Assembly (NCBI RefSeq): GCF_958295425.1
Contig: NC_081140.1
Coordinates: forward strand, 8,935,698-8,999,697
Length of the DNA stretch: 64,000 bases
Origin: Solea solea
Lineage: Eukaryota; Chordata; Actinopteri; Pleuronectiformes; Soleidae
Reading direction: 5' to 3'
A program made the position numbers and the translations under genes. The notes below the pieces were generated by a model that ran no database searches, was not told the origin of the DNA, and worked only from the letters and a program-made list of their open reading frames with translations. This document shows, one piece after another, positions 23,601 to 35,600 of this stretch (positions are counted from its first letter, which is position 1; every line of letters begins with the position of its first letter).

Positions 23601-26600
23601 CGCTGTGACCCAACCATGGTCTCCATGGAGTGGCTCCTGACACGCATGGCTCTCTGGACCAGAAAGATAAAACAGAGAAACAGTGGATGAGGGAGAAAGA
23701 GACGTGCAGAGTAAAGGAAGCCGATGCAGGTCATTGGTAAAAGTATATGTGGAGGGACAGCAACGTAAAAGAAGTTACATTTTAAAAAGCATTACAGAAG
23801 CCACCACCAGAGAGTGCAATACTCCAAGAAACAAGTGAGCTGGAGTGCATGGATACATATGCTGTTGTAATCCCATGTATTTTAATGAATTGTTTTCAAT
23901 AAGATAATTGATCTCAATGCTAATAGCAATTTTGGTGAATCCACAATAAATTCCAAATCCCATGTCAAATTATATTCCAATTTCAACAGAAGCTGTTAAA
24001 TGTTAATATGTTTTGTTTCTGCTGTCGATGCAGCATTCATTCTTTTCAGTTTTAAAGCAGAAACACAAAAATGTCATAAAAATATAAGTTTATTGATCCA
24101 ATGGCAATTTCATGGTGCATTTTACAGCAGTACAGACAGGTAATACACAGTAACTGCCATGAGAGCAATGAGAACAGCACCCCCTGGGACTGACTGAAGG
24201 AAATGCAAAGTAGCTGTCCATAATGCCTGCAAAGAGAACCAAATTATCACATCAAAATCACACATTTGTCTCTGAAACGTCCAAAGATCAAAGAGAATAT
24301 TGCAGTGGTATGACAAAACATCCATTTCTTTTCTTCAGTTGTAGATGAAAAAAAGTGAAGGCACAGTGAATGATGGGAACAAAAGAGTGAGATGACAAAA
24401 TGAGGGGCAAATGAAGAAGAAAAATTCCCAGTAGCAATTTGTCACATATTTACTTTGTGAAAATGATGCACATTTTTGCGCGCTGCTACTGGAAGAGGTG
24501 AAATAAATGTCATGAGCTAAAGGAAGTTTTATTCTGGCTCTCTTTCATTTTTGTCCGGGGTCATATTCACCTTGAAAGACTCTAGGAGTCCCCCGTGTCC
24601 GCCATTCTCCAGCTTGTCCTCGTCTCCTGCCTGGCCCAGGCCCAGTGTGGCCTGACTCTGCCTATGCAGCTCATCATGGAGGTTGTCAAGCAGCGCCGCT
24701 CGCGTTCGCCCCTGAAATCAATTCGCACACATGAAAATGAAACCCATGTAGGGACATGATTGGGATGTTGATTATGATGGTGATTATAGATGATGCTGAA
24801 CAGCGATTGGTAGCATGCTGGGGTGTTTTGAGTGCGACTGCGTGAGTAAGTGTCACCTCCAGTTTGGCGAATTTGTCAGATTTGTAGCAGGCATTTTCAG
24901 CATTGATCAACTTTGTCAGCAGGAAGTCTCGGAACTCAGGACCCTGGAGGGAGAGAACAGGAGGGGGAGGAAGAGAGAGGTGGAGTTGAGGAACAATGGG
25001 AGTGGAGGGCAGTGACGAAGAAAGGACAAGGTGACCTTTATCAACATCATACAGATTATATTTTTGCAGCACCATGTGTTTAATCACACGCATCAGCAAG
25101 AAGAAACCAAAAATTCCCATCGCCTCAGGTTCTGTTCTCTCTGATAGCACTAATACAATGCAAATGTGATCTATGTAGCCAGAGTATCTGAGTGATACAT
25201 ATTTTTCTATAACTCTTTCTGCGGCTGAAATGCAAGAAAAAAAGGACAGGTACATGTTGTAGAGTCTTGGACACACTGTAGTCTTGTAGTATTTTAAACC
25301 ATATCTCGTTAAATATCCAATGTTTGGTGGTATCTGATCATTTCAGTCTACTGCAGGGAAATATGGTGGCCTTCGCATACAGGATTGTTGTACTTTGTTT
25401 GCTTAATATGCTTCCTGTCAAAGGCCCTTGCCTCAAGTACAATTTTTCATTCATTTTATGATTATTATACACCCATCTAACATACTTATGGGTAGTCTAT
25501 ACTATTTCTGTCAATAAACCCTCGCAAAATATATCATTCTGGACCTTTAAGTAGCCGGATTTCCTATTCAGTCATATTTTTCTCCAACTCTACCTGATCT
25601 TGAAATGCAAGTTTTAGAGGAATTTTTTTTTTTACATGTTGCAGAGTCGTAAACAACAACAACGGTCTACTCTAAATCATTGGATTTATTTGTCCTGCTA
25701 AAGTGTGAGCTGGGTGACCATGTGGGAATGATTCAAAACAATAATCAGTCTTTCAGCTGAGACATTGAATTGAAAAGTCTGGACTACAGGTCAAGTGGAG
25801 ACTCAACTCTGTCACTCACCTTCTTGAAGACTGCCGGGTTTGGGAGAAGCGGTCCAAAAGGAGGTACGTCCTCCCTCGCAGTTACAGACACCTTTACAGA
25901 TGAAAGGAGTGAGTCAGGAGCGCTCAGGTTTAATGCTGGAGGAACACTTGTCATCACCAGTGTTAAATGATTCATCATAAACATTTTTTTATGTCTTTTT
26001 TGCCCAGTAATATCTGTGTGGACTTTGCTGACAGGACCACTGTCTCAATAGTCAAGGCTGCATCCTGCAAGTAGGATTTTTCTTGAGTCAGCTCTAGATT
26101 TGTGCTGTACCAGTTTTATTAGTCTTTTTATTATTATTTATTATTTTTGATGGATTTTATTTTATGTAATACTGGAGTAAATGCAGATGCCGGCGTGTGA
26201 TGTATCAAATGTTACTAACCTAGCATGATGATTTACAAAACTTATCACCGCACAGATTTCTGATTTACAACAACAGGTCAAATAAACCTGGTTAAGCTTC
26301 TTATTCTTTTTAATCAAACCCTGATAAAACAATATGGAGAATTAGTTTAAATGACTTGATGACAAATGGGACAGCCCACGATGCGGTGCTAAGACACATT
26401 TGACAACATCCAGACGACGCATGCACACATGACTATTGAGACACTGTCCCTTTCTCACAGAGTTTCTTCATTATTGTCATTCACGGTTGTTGCAGAGCAT
26501 CATGCTGCACAAGCACAGTTATTTCCTCACACTGGTCAGGGTCTCTACCTTGTACGATGTGTTTTCTGTACATGGGTTCTCAGCCTGCACCAGCACATAA

Positions 26601-29600
26601 GCATGCAAGAAGTTGGAGGCAATCATGTCTGGGACAAACGGCGTGGGCCCTTCCTGGAAGACCGCGGCCACAATGTCATTTCCTATGTGCCTTTTCCTCT
26701 GGAGCTGAGGAAGCAGAAGAGAAAATATTTATAAGTGGGTCAGCAGATTTCATTCTGTGGTTGTGGAGCATAGTTTGTCTTCTATGACACATAAACCAGC
26801 AGCGATGTTTTTTTTTTTTTTTATGTTTCTAAGTGGGATTTTAGTGGCTTATAAAAAACAGTTGATTTAAAACAGCAATTTGACAAGACAGATTGTCATG
26901 TATTGATATGGTTGAGTCACTGCAGCTGTGCCTTTGTTGTAACACTGATAAATCCAGCGTTAACGTGATGCACCTGCTGGACGTCTCCCTCGGTGTAGGG
27001 TAGCTTGGTAGAAACGTGGAACATAATCTCTCTCTGTCTGAAGACAGTGTAGACAGATTCAGACCCCGTCTGTCCGTGGGATACGTCCAAGCCACCGCGA
27101 AACCTGTCACAATACCAAAGCATGAGTGTCATGTCATCTGTGTCTCCATACTTCAGTGATAAGATTTCATTCTCATTTTCATTTAAACAACAATTTAAAG
27201 CTTCTCTTCTGGTTGATACTTACACGTTGTTACAATAAATGCACTATCCATGTCTCTTAATCGGGATTGTGTGGCACTTTATTTCTGTAGTATCAGTTTA
27301 TCTTCACTTTATGCTTTTACATTACATTACATGTCATTTAGTAGCTTTTATCCAAAGCAACTTAGTGCATTTGGGTACAAACAAGAGCTAGAAGTAAGTA
27401 AGTGCTTCAAATATGCCAAACTAAGGCCAATACCAATGCACTTTATATCCTTGTGCACCCCTTTTCTCTTCTTCATGTTCATACTTTTCTGCTATTCAAT
27501 CACACTTTTTCCACTCACCCTTTAAAGTCCTGAAGGTCAATGTTTTCACCCAGGATGCTGAGAAACTCCTTGAAAGCTGGCGTCTCCTCATTGTTTCCAA
27601 ACAGCTCTTCCTCTGACGTCTGAGAGAAAGCGACGAGGGGAGCGGTAGAGAACGACAAACAAATTGGAGAGAAAGGTATTTAGTGAAGATCGGATGGTGT
27701 ATGTGTGTGTGAAACATGCAAAACACTGACATCAACATTGCTCACCTGCCCACACTTTTGGTAGATGACTCCAAATTTGAAGGTGTTGTTCACCTCGTGT
27801 TCGTCGTAAGCCACTATCAACTGGGATCCCTGTGCATTAACAAAAACAATGACATGCTACAGGCTTGTTGTTTGCTAGAGTAGTAAGAAAAACATGTTTT
27901 CCTCCTCCACATAATGTCCCCAGGGCAGGTGTATTGGGCCCTTGTTACGAAGGGCTGACATGTGACAAACTGTCACGGCCCCCAGCGAGGGCAGTGATCC
28001 TGTCACTGCCTCTTGCAGACAGAGGCAAAAATGTGGTTGTTTTTTTTCCTTTGCTCAGGCACAGACCGAAATCTTGCTCCATCCCACTACACCAAGGGGC
28101 TCACTGGAGGAGAAGCAGGTCTATCATTTCCGTTTTAGAAACTTGTTGTTGACCGTTTTTGAACAGTGTACTTATGAAGGAACAGGGCAATGTTGGTGCG
28201 GTGGGGGGGGGGGGGGGGGGGAGGAGCATGACTTAGCCATAGAGCATGGCTAAGTCATGCTCTATTTCTTCTGATATGGAGACACAGGAGGCTGGAAAGT
28301 TAATGAAGGCTGGTAAGCTCAAGTGATTCCTGGTCTGCTCCTGCATAACCTTTATTTTGGTGTTGTGCAAAGAAGTAATGGTAAATTCTCTCTGCTTTCT
28401 CAGGACTGACTTTCTGTTCCAAATGTCTGCACGGAGACTGGACAAAAAAAAGATTTTGGTACAATCTGCACCTGCGGCATGGATTGAGCTACAGAATGAG
28501 TTAATCTCTTCTTAATCTTCTTAACTAAAGAATTAAAGAAGCGGAGGCATTTTCCCTGAGATGTCACAGTTTTTGTGCTGGTTATGAAATTAAATTCCTT
28601 AAATGTTTATTTATGTATTCATTTATTTATTTAGTCTTCGGCTGTCTTTTATGCCTGCAACGCGATGTTTTATTTATGCTGCTCCCCTTCTTGGCCAGGT
28701 TTCTAAATCTCACTGGGACCTTTTCCAGGTTAAAACGATAAAACCACATAAAATAAAATGCAATAATCCTGGTAGAAAACTGAACAATGCTTCAGGATAT
28801 TTTTTTTTTTTTTTTTTTAAATGACCTTGATCAAGGTTATTATACAATTGTGACAAATAAACAGCATTATTGGAAACAGAAATGACTTTTAACTCTCCGC
28901 CTGTTAACAGAAGCAGACGCAGATACATACTGAGTTTTAAACTCACCCGAGGGTACAGGACTGGATTGAATTTTAGCCCTGTGGCATCGTCACACAGAAG
29001 CTGAAAGAAAAAAAGAAAGATACTTGTTGTAATTGATTGATATCATTTAGAATGTATAGACTGGAAGCTTCATCTGCTGTATGGCTCAGAAAGGGAAAAA
29101 TGCCATTCGGTAATGCACCAAAATGTACTGTCTAAAAATCATAAAGACACATTTCCATCCACGACAGGATAAATCAGTGACGTGTCTTTTGTCAAGTACA
29201 AAATGGGGCTTGTAATGACTGATAATAACTGTTGGAAGTCAGGGACAGTGTATATCAGTGAACATTAAACATGTTGGACAGGTTGATGGTCTCTAATAAA
29301 TAAGAATATGTTGGATAAATAAAAAAATCCAAAATACAATAGCAATAACAGACAATTTACAGTTCAGGCAGAAGTGTGATAGCAGCCATGATTTTCCAGT
29401 AACCATGTTACTTGCACTTGTTACTGTGTTCCATGTTTCAGATGCTGGAAAGGAAATTACAGCGATGTCCAAAGGCACTTTTCCCAAAGGGGACAGAACA
29501 ATCTCCTCATGAACTCTGGTTGACCTGTTTGAGTTCTTTTTAATAAATTCTTGCAGTGAAAGTGGAGCTAGACCATGAACAGATTACACAGTTTATTAGT

Positions 29601-32600
29601 TCATGTTTCTTCAGGATCTGAGAGTGATGGTATGTTTTGGGTTTCTAAAAACCTAAAACTTTTAGAGCTTGTTGGTTTCAACAGACCATTTAAAATGATA
29701 TGTTTCTTATTTAGAGTCAAGCAAAGGGCTGCAAAAATCAATCTACTTGTGGATTAGTATACAAATACATTATAAAATGTCTTTGATTTCACCTTCCTAA
29801 ATGTAAATAGATTCTGGTTTCTTTGTTGGTCTATGACAATTGGATGGATTTTGGGAAAGACCAACTGACATTTTCCACCATTTTGTGAAATTTTGAGGTA
29901 TAATCAACCAATGAATAATTAATCGAGAATGAATATAGTCATTGGTTGATGATACAGCCTCTTTAGAATCTTTTGAATCAATTTAAAACAGAAATGCACA
30001 AATAAAAAACTCACAAGGTGAATCTGCCAAATATATTGGGTTACTTTTTTCTCACTTTATTGGTTTGTCTTAATTTACTTGTAGTCGCAATATGTGCACA
30101 TTTATTCTATTCAGTTTGCTTTGCCATCAACTGTGATATTATATCTTGTGCTGAATTATGGTTTTTAGAAACTAATAATAAAAATAATCAGTTACTGCTG
30201 TGAACAAAGTATGGAGTCAGTAAGCTGCTAAAAAATATATCTGTCTTCCTCCAGCTCCTCCTTGAGCCATTACAATACAGTATATCATCCACTTACAGTT
30301 CCCATTATCTTTGTTCAGTATATCATGCTCTTGTAAGACACATTACCTTGGCAATCTGAGGCACACTGGGCAGCTGGTTGATGCCGGCTAAAGAAATCCT
30401 GTCATGGACTGTTTTGGCCCTCGACCTGCAACAGCAGTGAGAGATTTGTTTCAACAACACACCGAGAAAAAAAAAACTGCAGCAAATGATGGCTGATTAA
30501 TACCAAGTGCAGAATAATGCCGTCAACAGAACCAACAGCATCACTGTCAGCTGCCAAAGGGAAGATTAGCCATCACCTGGCTACAGTCTCCTCCTCGGTG
30601 CCAACAGTAGCCAATAAAAAAGAGATTTTCTTCATTCTTTTAGTCGGCTCTTCATTAAAATGTCACCGGCTGTGATAATTGCAGGAAAGTTGTCCATGAC
30701 AGAACCACGTATCTGTCCTCAGTAAGCCATGACGCAAAGCACTACAGTAACAGTTATTATTCAGGTGACTGAGCCATGTTTGCATTCAGTTTGTCACTTT
30801 AGTCCAGACAAACACATCTCATCAAATATCAGGTGGATTGCCATGGAATTAATATCATACTAATTTGCCTTTGGGGGGGGGGGGGGGGGTTCTGAAGCAA
30901 ATCCAAGTCTCCAACTGCCAGGGGTTCAATTCCAGGCACCTCTAGACTACATGCTGATGTGTCCCTTGGCAAGACACTTGACGACTGTGCTGGCAGCATG
31001 TGAATGGGTAGATGTGTGACTGAATGTAGATGCACTGAATGAATGTGTGAGTGAATGAATGGTAAAACTGTAGTGGAGAGCAGTTTTCGAGTGGTCATCA
31101 AGACAAGAAAGGAACAACATAAATACAGACCATTTACAAGTTGGACAAGTTCACTGTGGCTGCAGTGATTTGCTTATGTTTGAACTAGTGCCACAAATAA
31201 TCTATGCTGGAAAAACAACAAAAAACCTTTTAAATGAAAATGCTGCTGTAAAAATATTTCTGTCAGCATTATTTGATTTGATCCCCTTACTTCTCATGTC
31301 GATGGACTGCCTTTTTTTAACATTTTTAAAATAGTGTACTTTGGTTTAAACACTAAACCAACAGGGGGACACTCAAGATAAATGAAATAATATGTTGTTT
31401 ATCATGTTGGACACATAATGACAGTGTATTTCTCTCATTGTACCTGAGCATGATGCGTAAGAACTCTTGTGCTTCGGCCTCCTCGTGCTTTAGAGACAAG
31501 ATGAGGTTGCCGATGCTGCTGCCAGTGCAGTAGTAGTTCATGTGCTCCTGGATTTACGAGCATAGGAGAGAAGGTGTTGGACTTAGGGTCAAACACAACA
31601 GCCGTCCACATATTTATAAAAAGCACACTAACCTTGCCGAGAAAGTGTTTGCGGTAGGCACGCGCCGTGCTGTTGCACTCCAGGCGATAACTGTGCCCCC
31701 CACCAGGGCTCATCCCATCTTCTCTGTCCTCTTCCTCACAGAAACTGGACTCTGAGGAGGAGGGGGTCCCAGCTGGTGCCTCCACATCCTCAATCCAATA
31801 ACCTCCAAACTGAGGCAGGATAACCTGCGGATATGGACCACCCTTCTCCAGGACCTGGTGCCAGAGAGGCCAAAGGAGGCAGACCAAAATGAGCCAAAAT
31901 GAAATAAATAAATAAGAGCTGTGAGACATTTATTGAAAAGATTGCTCAGGTTTTTGAAATGTGGCTGCATGAGGCAGTGACACCTTTTGGCACTCTTCCT
32001 CACTGATAGCACGGCTGCCACCCGGTAGTGAAGATAATCTGATTTCAGCCTCTGAACAAAAGTTTCACATAATACAATCTACACCTGCTTAAGTCTATCT
32101 TAGAGCATATGTTTTATCTCCTCATCTGACTGCCTTTTCGGCTGGAAACTGCTCAGTCCATAACTTGGTTAAATCCAAACAAGTGATTTCAAACACCAGT
32201 CAGACTAACAATTGTGAACTTAGTGATGGAAGCAGCAGTGAATTAACCACTCATGTGATGTAAAATTACACATATTCTCTTTGGACTTTGGTGCAGGGAG
32301 CAGTTTGTATACAAACTTGTTTTCTCTCGCTTGAAAAGGGATGTCTTTTTGTGAAGTAAACATTATTCTTAAGGTAACCTAGCCCCAAGCAGGTGTAGAT
32401 TTTTATCAGGTGAGCCTTTTGTTAAGTAGCTAAAATCAGTTTTCCCTGCTGGCAGCCATGTTATCAGTGAGTGTCCAGGTCCAAGGCTGCTTCACTGAAA
32501 CGGCAGCACATTCGGCCTCATGAAACCATAATTTAAAAAAAAAAAACCTGAATCGTCCCTTTAATATTTTTCAAAGGCCAAGCTCAAAAACCACAAGCCA

Positions 32601-35600
32601 GGAAGTTTGCTGTGATTAAACAGAAAATAATTTAAATATTTTCTCTATTTTTGGAAACACCTAACTCAAGGTTAGACATGAGAAGTGGGATGTACATGTG
32701 TAATAAGTGTAATGTGGGTGAGGAATGACTCACATCTTCTATCCGTGGGTAGGGGATATAATCATCCTGTTAAACAGAGGATAAAAAGACACACACTGTT
32801 AGAGAGACTTATTTTAACACCAGAGATCTTCACCAACTTTCACCACAATGATGCAGTTGTAAGCACACAAACCACAACCACAGGAACAAGGGAGTAACAC
32901 AACTTATTTTGCCAATGGACTCTTGGGTCATGATGCAACACCCTGAAATGCAGAGTCATCAGCTAATGTCAGTGAGGGTGTGTCACCTCTTGATGATGTC
33001 AGGACTGTTTCGATTCAGCTACTCCAGTCATTTGACAGCCTGCTAGCAAAGTACCGCTCCGATGTACGACCTCTAAAAAGTGAGGAGGCTCTTCTGCACC
33101 ATGGAGAGTATGATGCTACAGAGAGCCGGGCATTTATATTCCGACAGGGGTCGGGACACTGGCAGGCTTTAGGAGGATCAATTGATGGCTGGAGTTCATT
33201 CAGTTTGTAATCAATCAGATCAGGAGGCTATTGATTTTGTACTTTAAGAGCCCTGAGAAAAAAGTGAAAAATGTTCACAGGGGTGTTCATCATCCCTCAT
33301 GAGCAGATAGACGAGACAAGTGCAATCAGGAGCAGGCATGATAAAGCAGTGATGAAGGAAGTCACACAGAAAAATGGAGGACATAACACAAACGGGGTTG
33401 AGGATTTTTCAGAGGGCTGTGGTGCCGGAAGTGACTTACTGAGGGCCGTAGTAACCAAGGACTACGAAATATAGCCTTTACTGTGACATCTTTTTACTTA
33501 TATGGCCCTAACCCTAAACTCACTTCTTCTCTATGCCTAACCCTAAACCCCTGCTCTATTCCCTGAAATTGAGTTGTTTCTTGTACGTGATATACTTAGA
33601 AGCCGTCTCTTCCACTTTTCGGAGATTTCTCTCAAAATCCTCTATTGTAGTGAAAACTTTGGGACTTCTAGCTTAGGGAATAATTGCCGGCGCCGGCTTT
33701 TCATTGGCAGCCGGCCCTCAGTACGTCACTTGCGGCACCACAGCCCTCTGAAAAATCCTCAACCCACAAACGGATGAGATCCACACTCGATATGAACAAG
33801 CGTGTGTCTGGTCACACCTTCCATTTTTTGGTCTCTTCAGGTTTAGGCACCTGATTAGTGTCCGAGCGCAGCATGAGGACGGAAAAGCACAAGGGTCAAA
33901 AAGCAAGTTCACTGTTTTTTTTTCTTTTCCCTGCATTTTAAAACTCTTCGAACATGACATAGCACTTTTGTTTTTTGATCACACCATGTCTCTTGCCGGG
34001 TGGATTTAACTGAAGGAGTCATGAGTCGTACATGTATGTAGAAAGACACATAGAAACATGCATGCACGCACACAGGTAATACAGATAGACACTCATATTC
34101 CTATTTTATGTACTGGGATACATCAGTGCTGACATACAGGCTGAGGCCTTCATCAGTCTCCTGTGTTTTATATTGTATACATAAACATATAGAAATGTGA
34201 AAAGCCATGTCTGGTAGAAACAAGAGCTCGTCCAAGTGAATGACAACTGAGGAAATAAACACATGAATGACACACATACACACCGGTACCATTACTTCAA
34301 ACACATACAATCATACCAAGCATTCAGACTGCATTCATTTGAACAGTACAAGCACAGACTAATGGACCCTCAGTACACACACAAATGGAGTGTGTCTGCC
34401 TGAGTGCATATTGATGGAGCAGCTGTGACAGTCACAGGGGACTCATTGTCCACAATACAAGAACAATCACAAAGACCATCCTAAGAGGCTTCAATTTTTA
34501 GTCAGAGGCAGATAGACAATGATGGAGAGAGCACAAAGGGAAAAATGGGAGAGGCAGTGGGGTGAGATATTAGGCGATAAAGAAGAGGAAAAGAAAGGAT
34601 GAGAGAAGATGGGGGATCAAAAATGTGACCTTTATCAGCGGCATCCAGATTACACTATTGGAGCACACGCTGGACACTGTTTAAAAACGAGGATTTATAG
34701 GTGGCAGAGCTCAACAGAGCAGGTCAATGCTAGCTGAGGTTCAGAGGAGACAAATGAGGTGCACAGCCTCACTGTGTGTGTGTGTGTGTGTGTGTGTGCG
34801 CGTGAGAAAGAGAGAGTGACTGTCATCCTAAAATCACACTTTCCAAATAACTCCTGTGACGTCTTCGCTCAGTCTGTAAAGCATCCTTGCCTCAAGATTT
34901 ATTTTCCTACTTTTCTCAGTTTTTTTCACCTTCTGTGTTATTTTGGGGGAAATCATGATTCATATTGAAGGTCTACAAATTGCACCTAAAGAACAATGCC
35001 AACAGTGTATGAGTCCGACTCGCAGTACTTTCCAGTTTCCTCAAACTCAACCCTGACGTTCATGTTTCCTCAAACAGCTGGGTATTTTTAGATTTTAACA
35101 AACACATTCATTAAAAGCAGTAAGTGATGCAATTATTCTTTACAATTTTCATTTGTGTCCTTGTCTGAAGGAACATGTCACCAAGGGCAGCATTGGGTGC
35201 ATAAATGTGTTTTTATAGTTTTCTTTGACATAAAATGAGGTCTTTAGCACAGAGAGAAAAGCATAGTTTGTGTTCATTGGGGGTTCAGCATCCTGTACTT
35301 TTTCTTTCAGGGAAATCATACACAACAAGACATTGCTCTCTTTTCCTTGCCGCAACATTGTCTATCTGCCTCTGATCCCTGCATGGCCATCCACCACACA
35401 GCAAACGACCAAACCCAGCTGACCTACACTGATTGAATCATCAGAGTCTGTTTCATGTTTGTATCTGGTTGAGCTGCAGAAAAGAGAGGTCTGAACCATG
35501 TTCATGTTCTCATTGTCACACTGCTCAATACTTTTAGTCAAAATACGAGAGGAGAAAGAAAAAAAAAGTGTAAAAAGGGGAAGATACCTTGTTTATAGTA

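Noticed and set aside
24686..25276. Longest open frame in the window (196 codons, minus)
   Set aside because: It is rap1gap2 exon 14 with intron read-through on both sides; only 24,857-24,943 aligns with the family.
31435..31929. 164-codon frame on the minus strand
   Set aside because: Consists of rap1gap2 exon 5 plus adjacent intron; the exon ends are set by splice sites at 31,633 and 31,854.
32302..32317. 16-bp palindrome AGTTTGTATACAAACT
   Set aside because: A single short palindrome in an AT-rich intron is expected by chance in 64 kb.
32980..33210. Plus-strand frame with a protein-like look (starts [20 protein letters not shown])
   Set aside because: No splice partners, no recognisable family and inside a rap1gap2 intron; kept out as unsupported.
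33509..33550. Telomere-like CCCTAA copies
   Set aside because: Too few and degenerate for an interstitial telomere; they are inside the MITE at 33,396-33,764.
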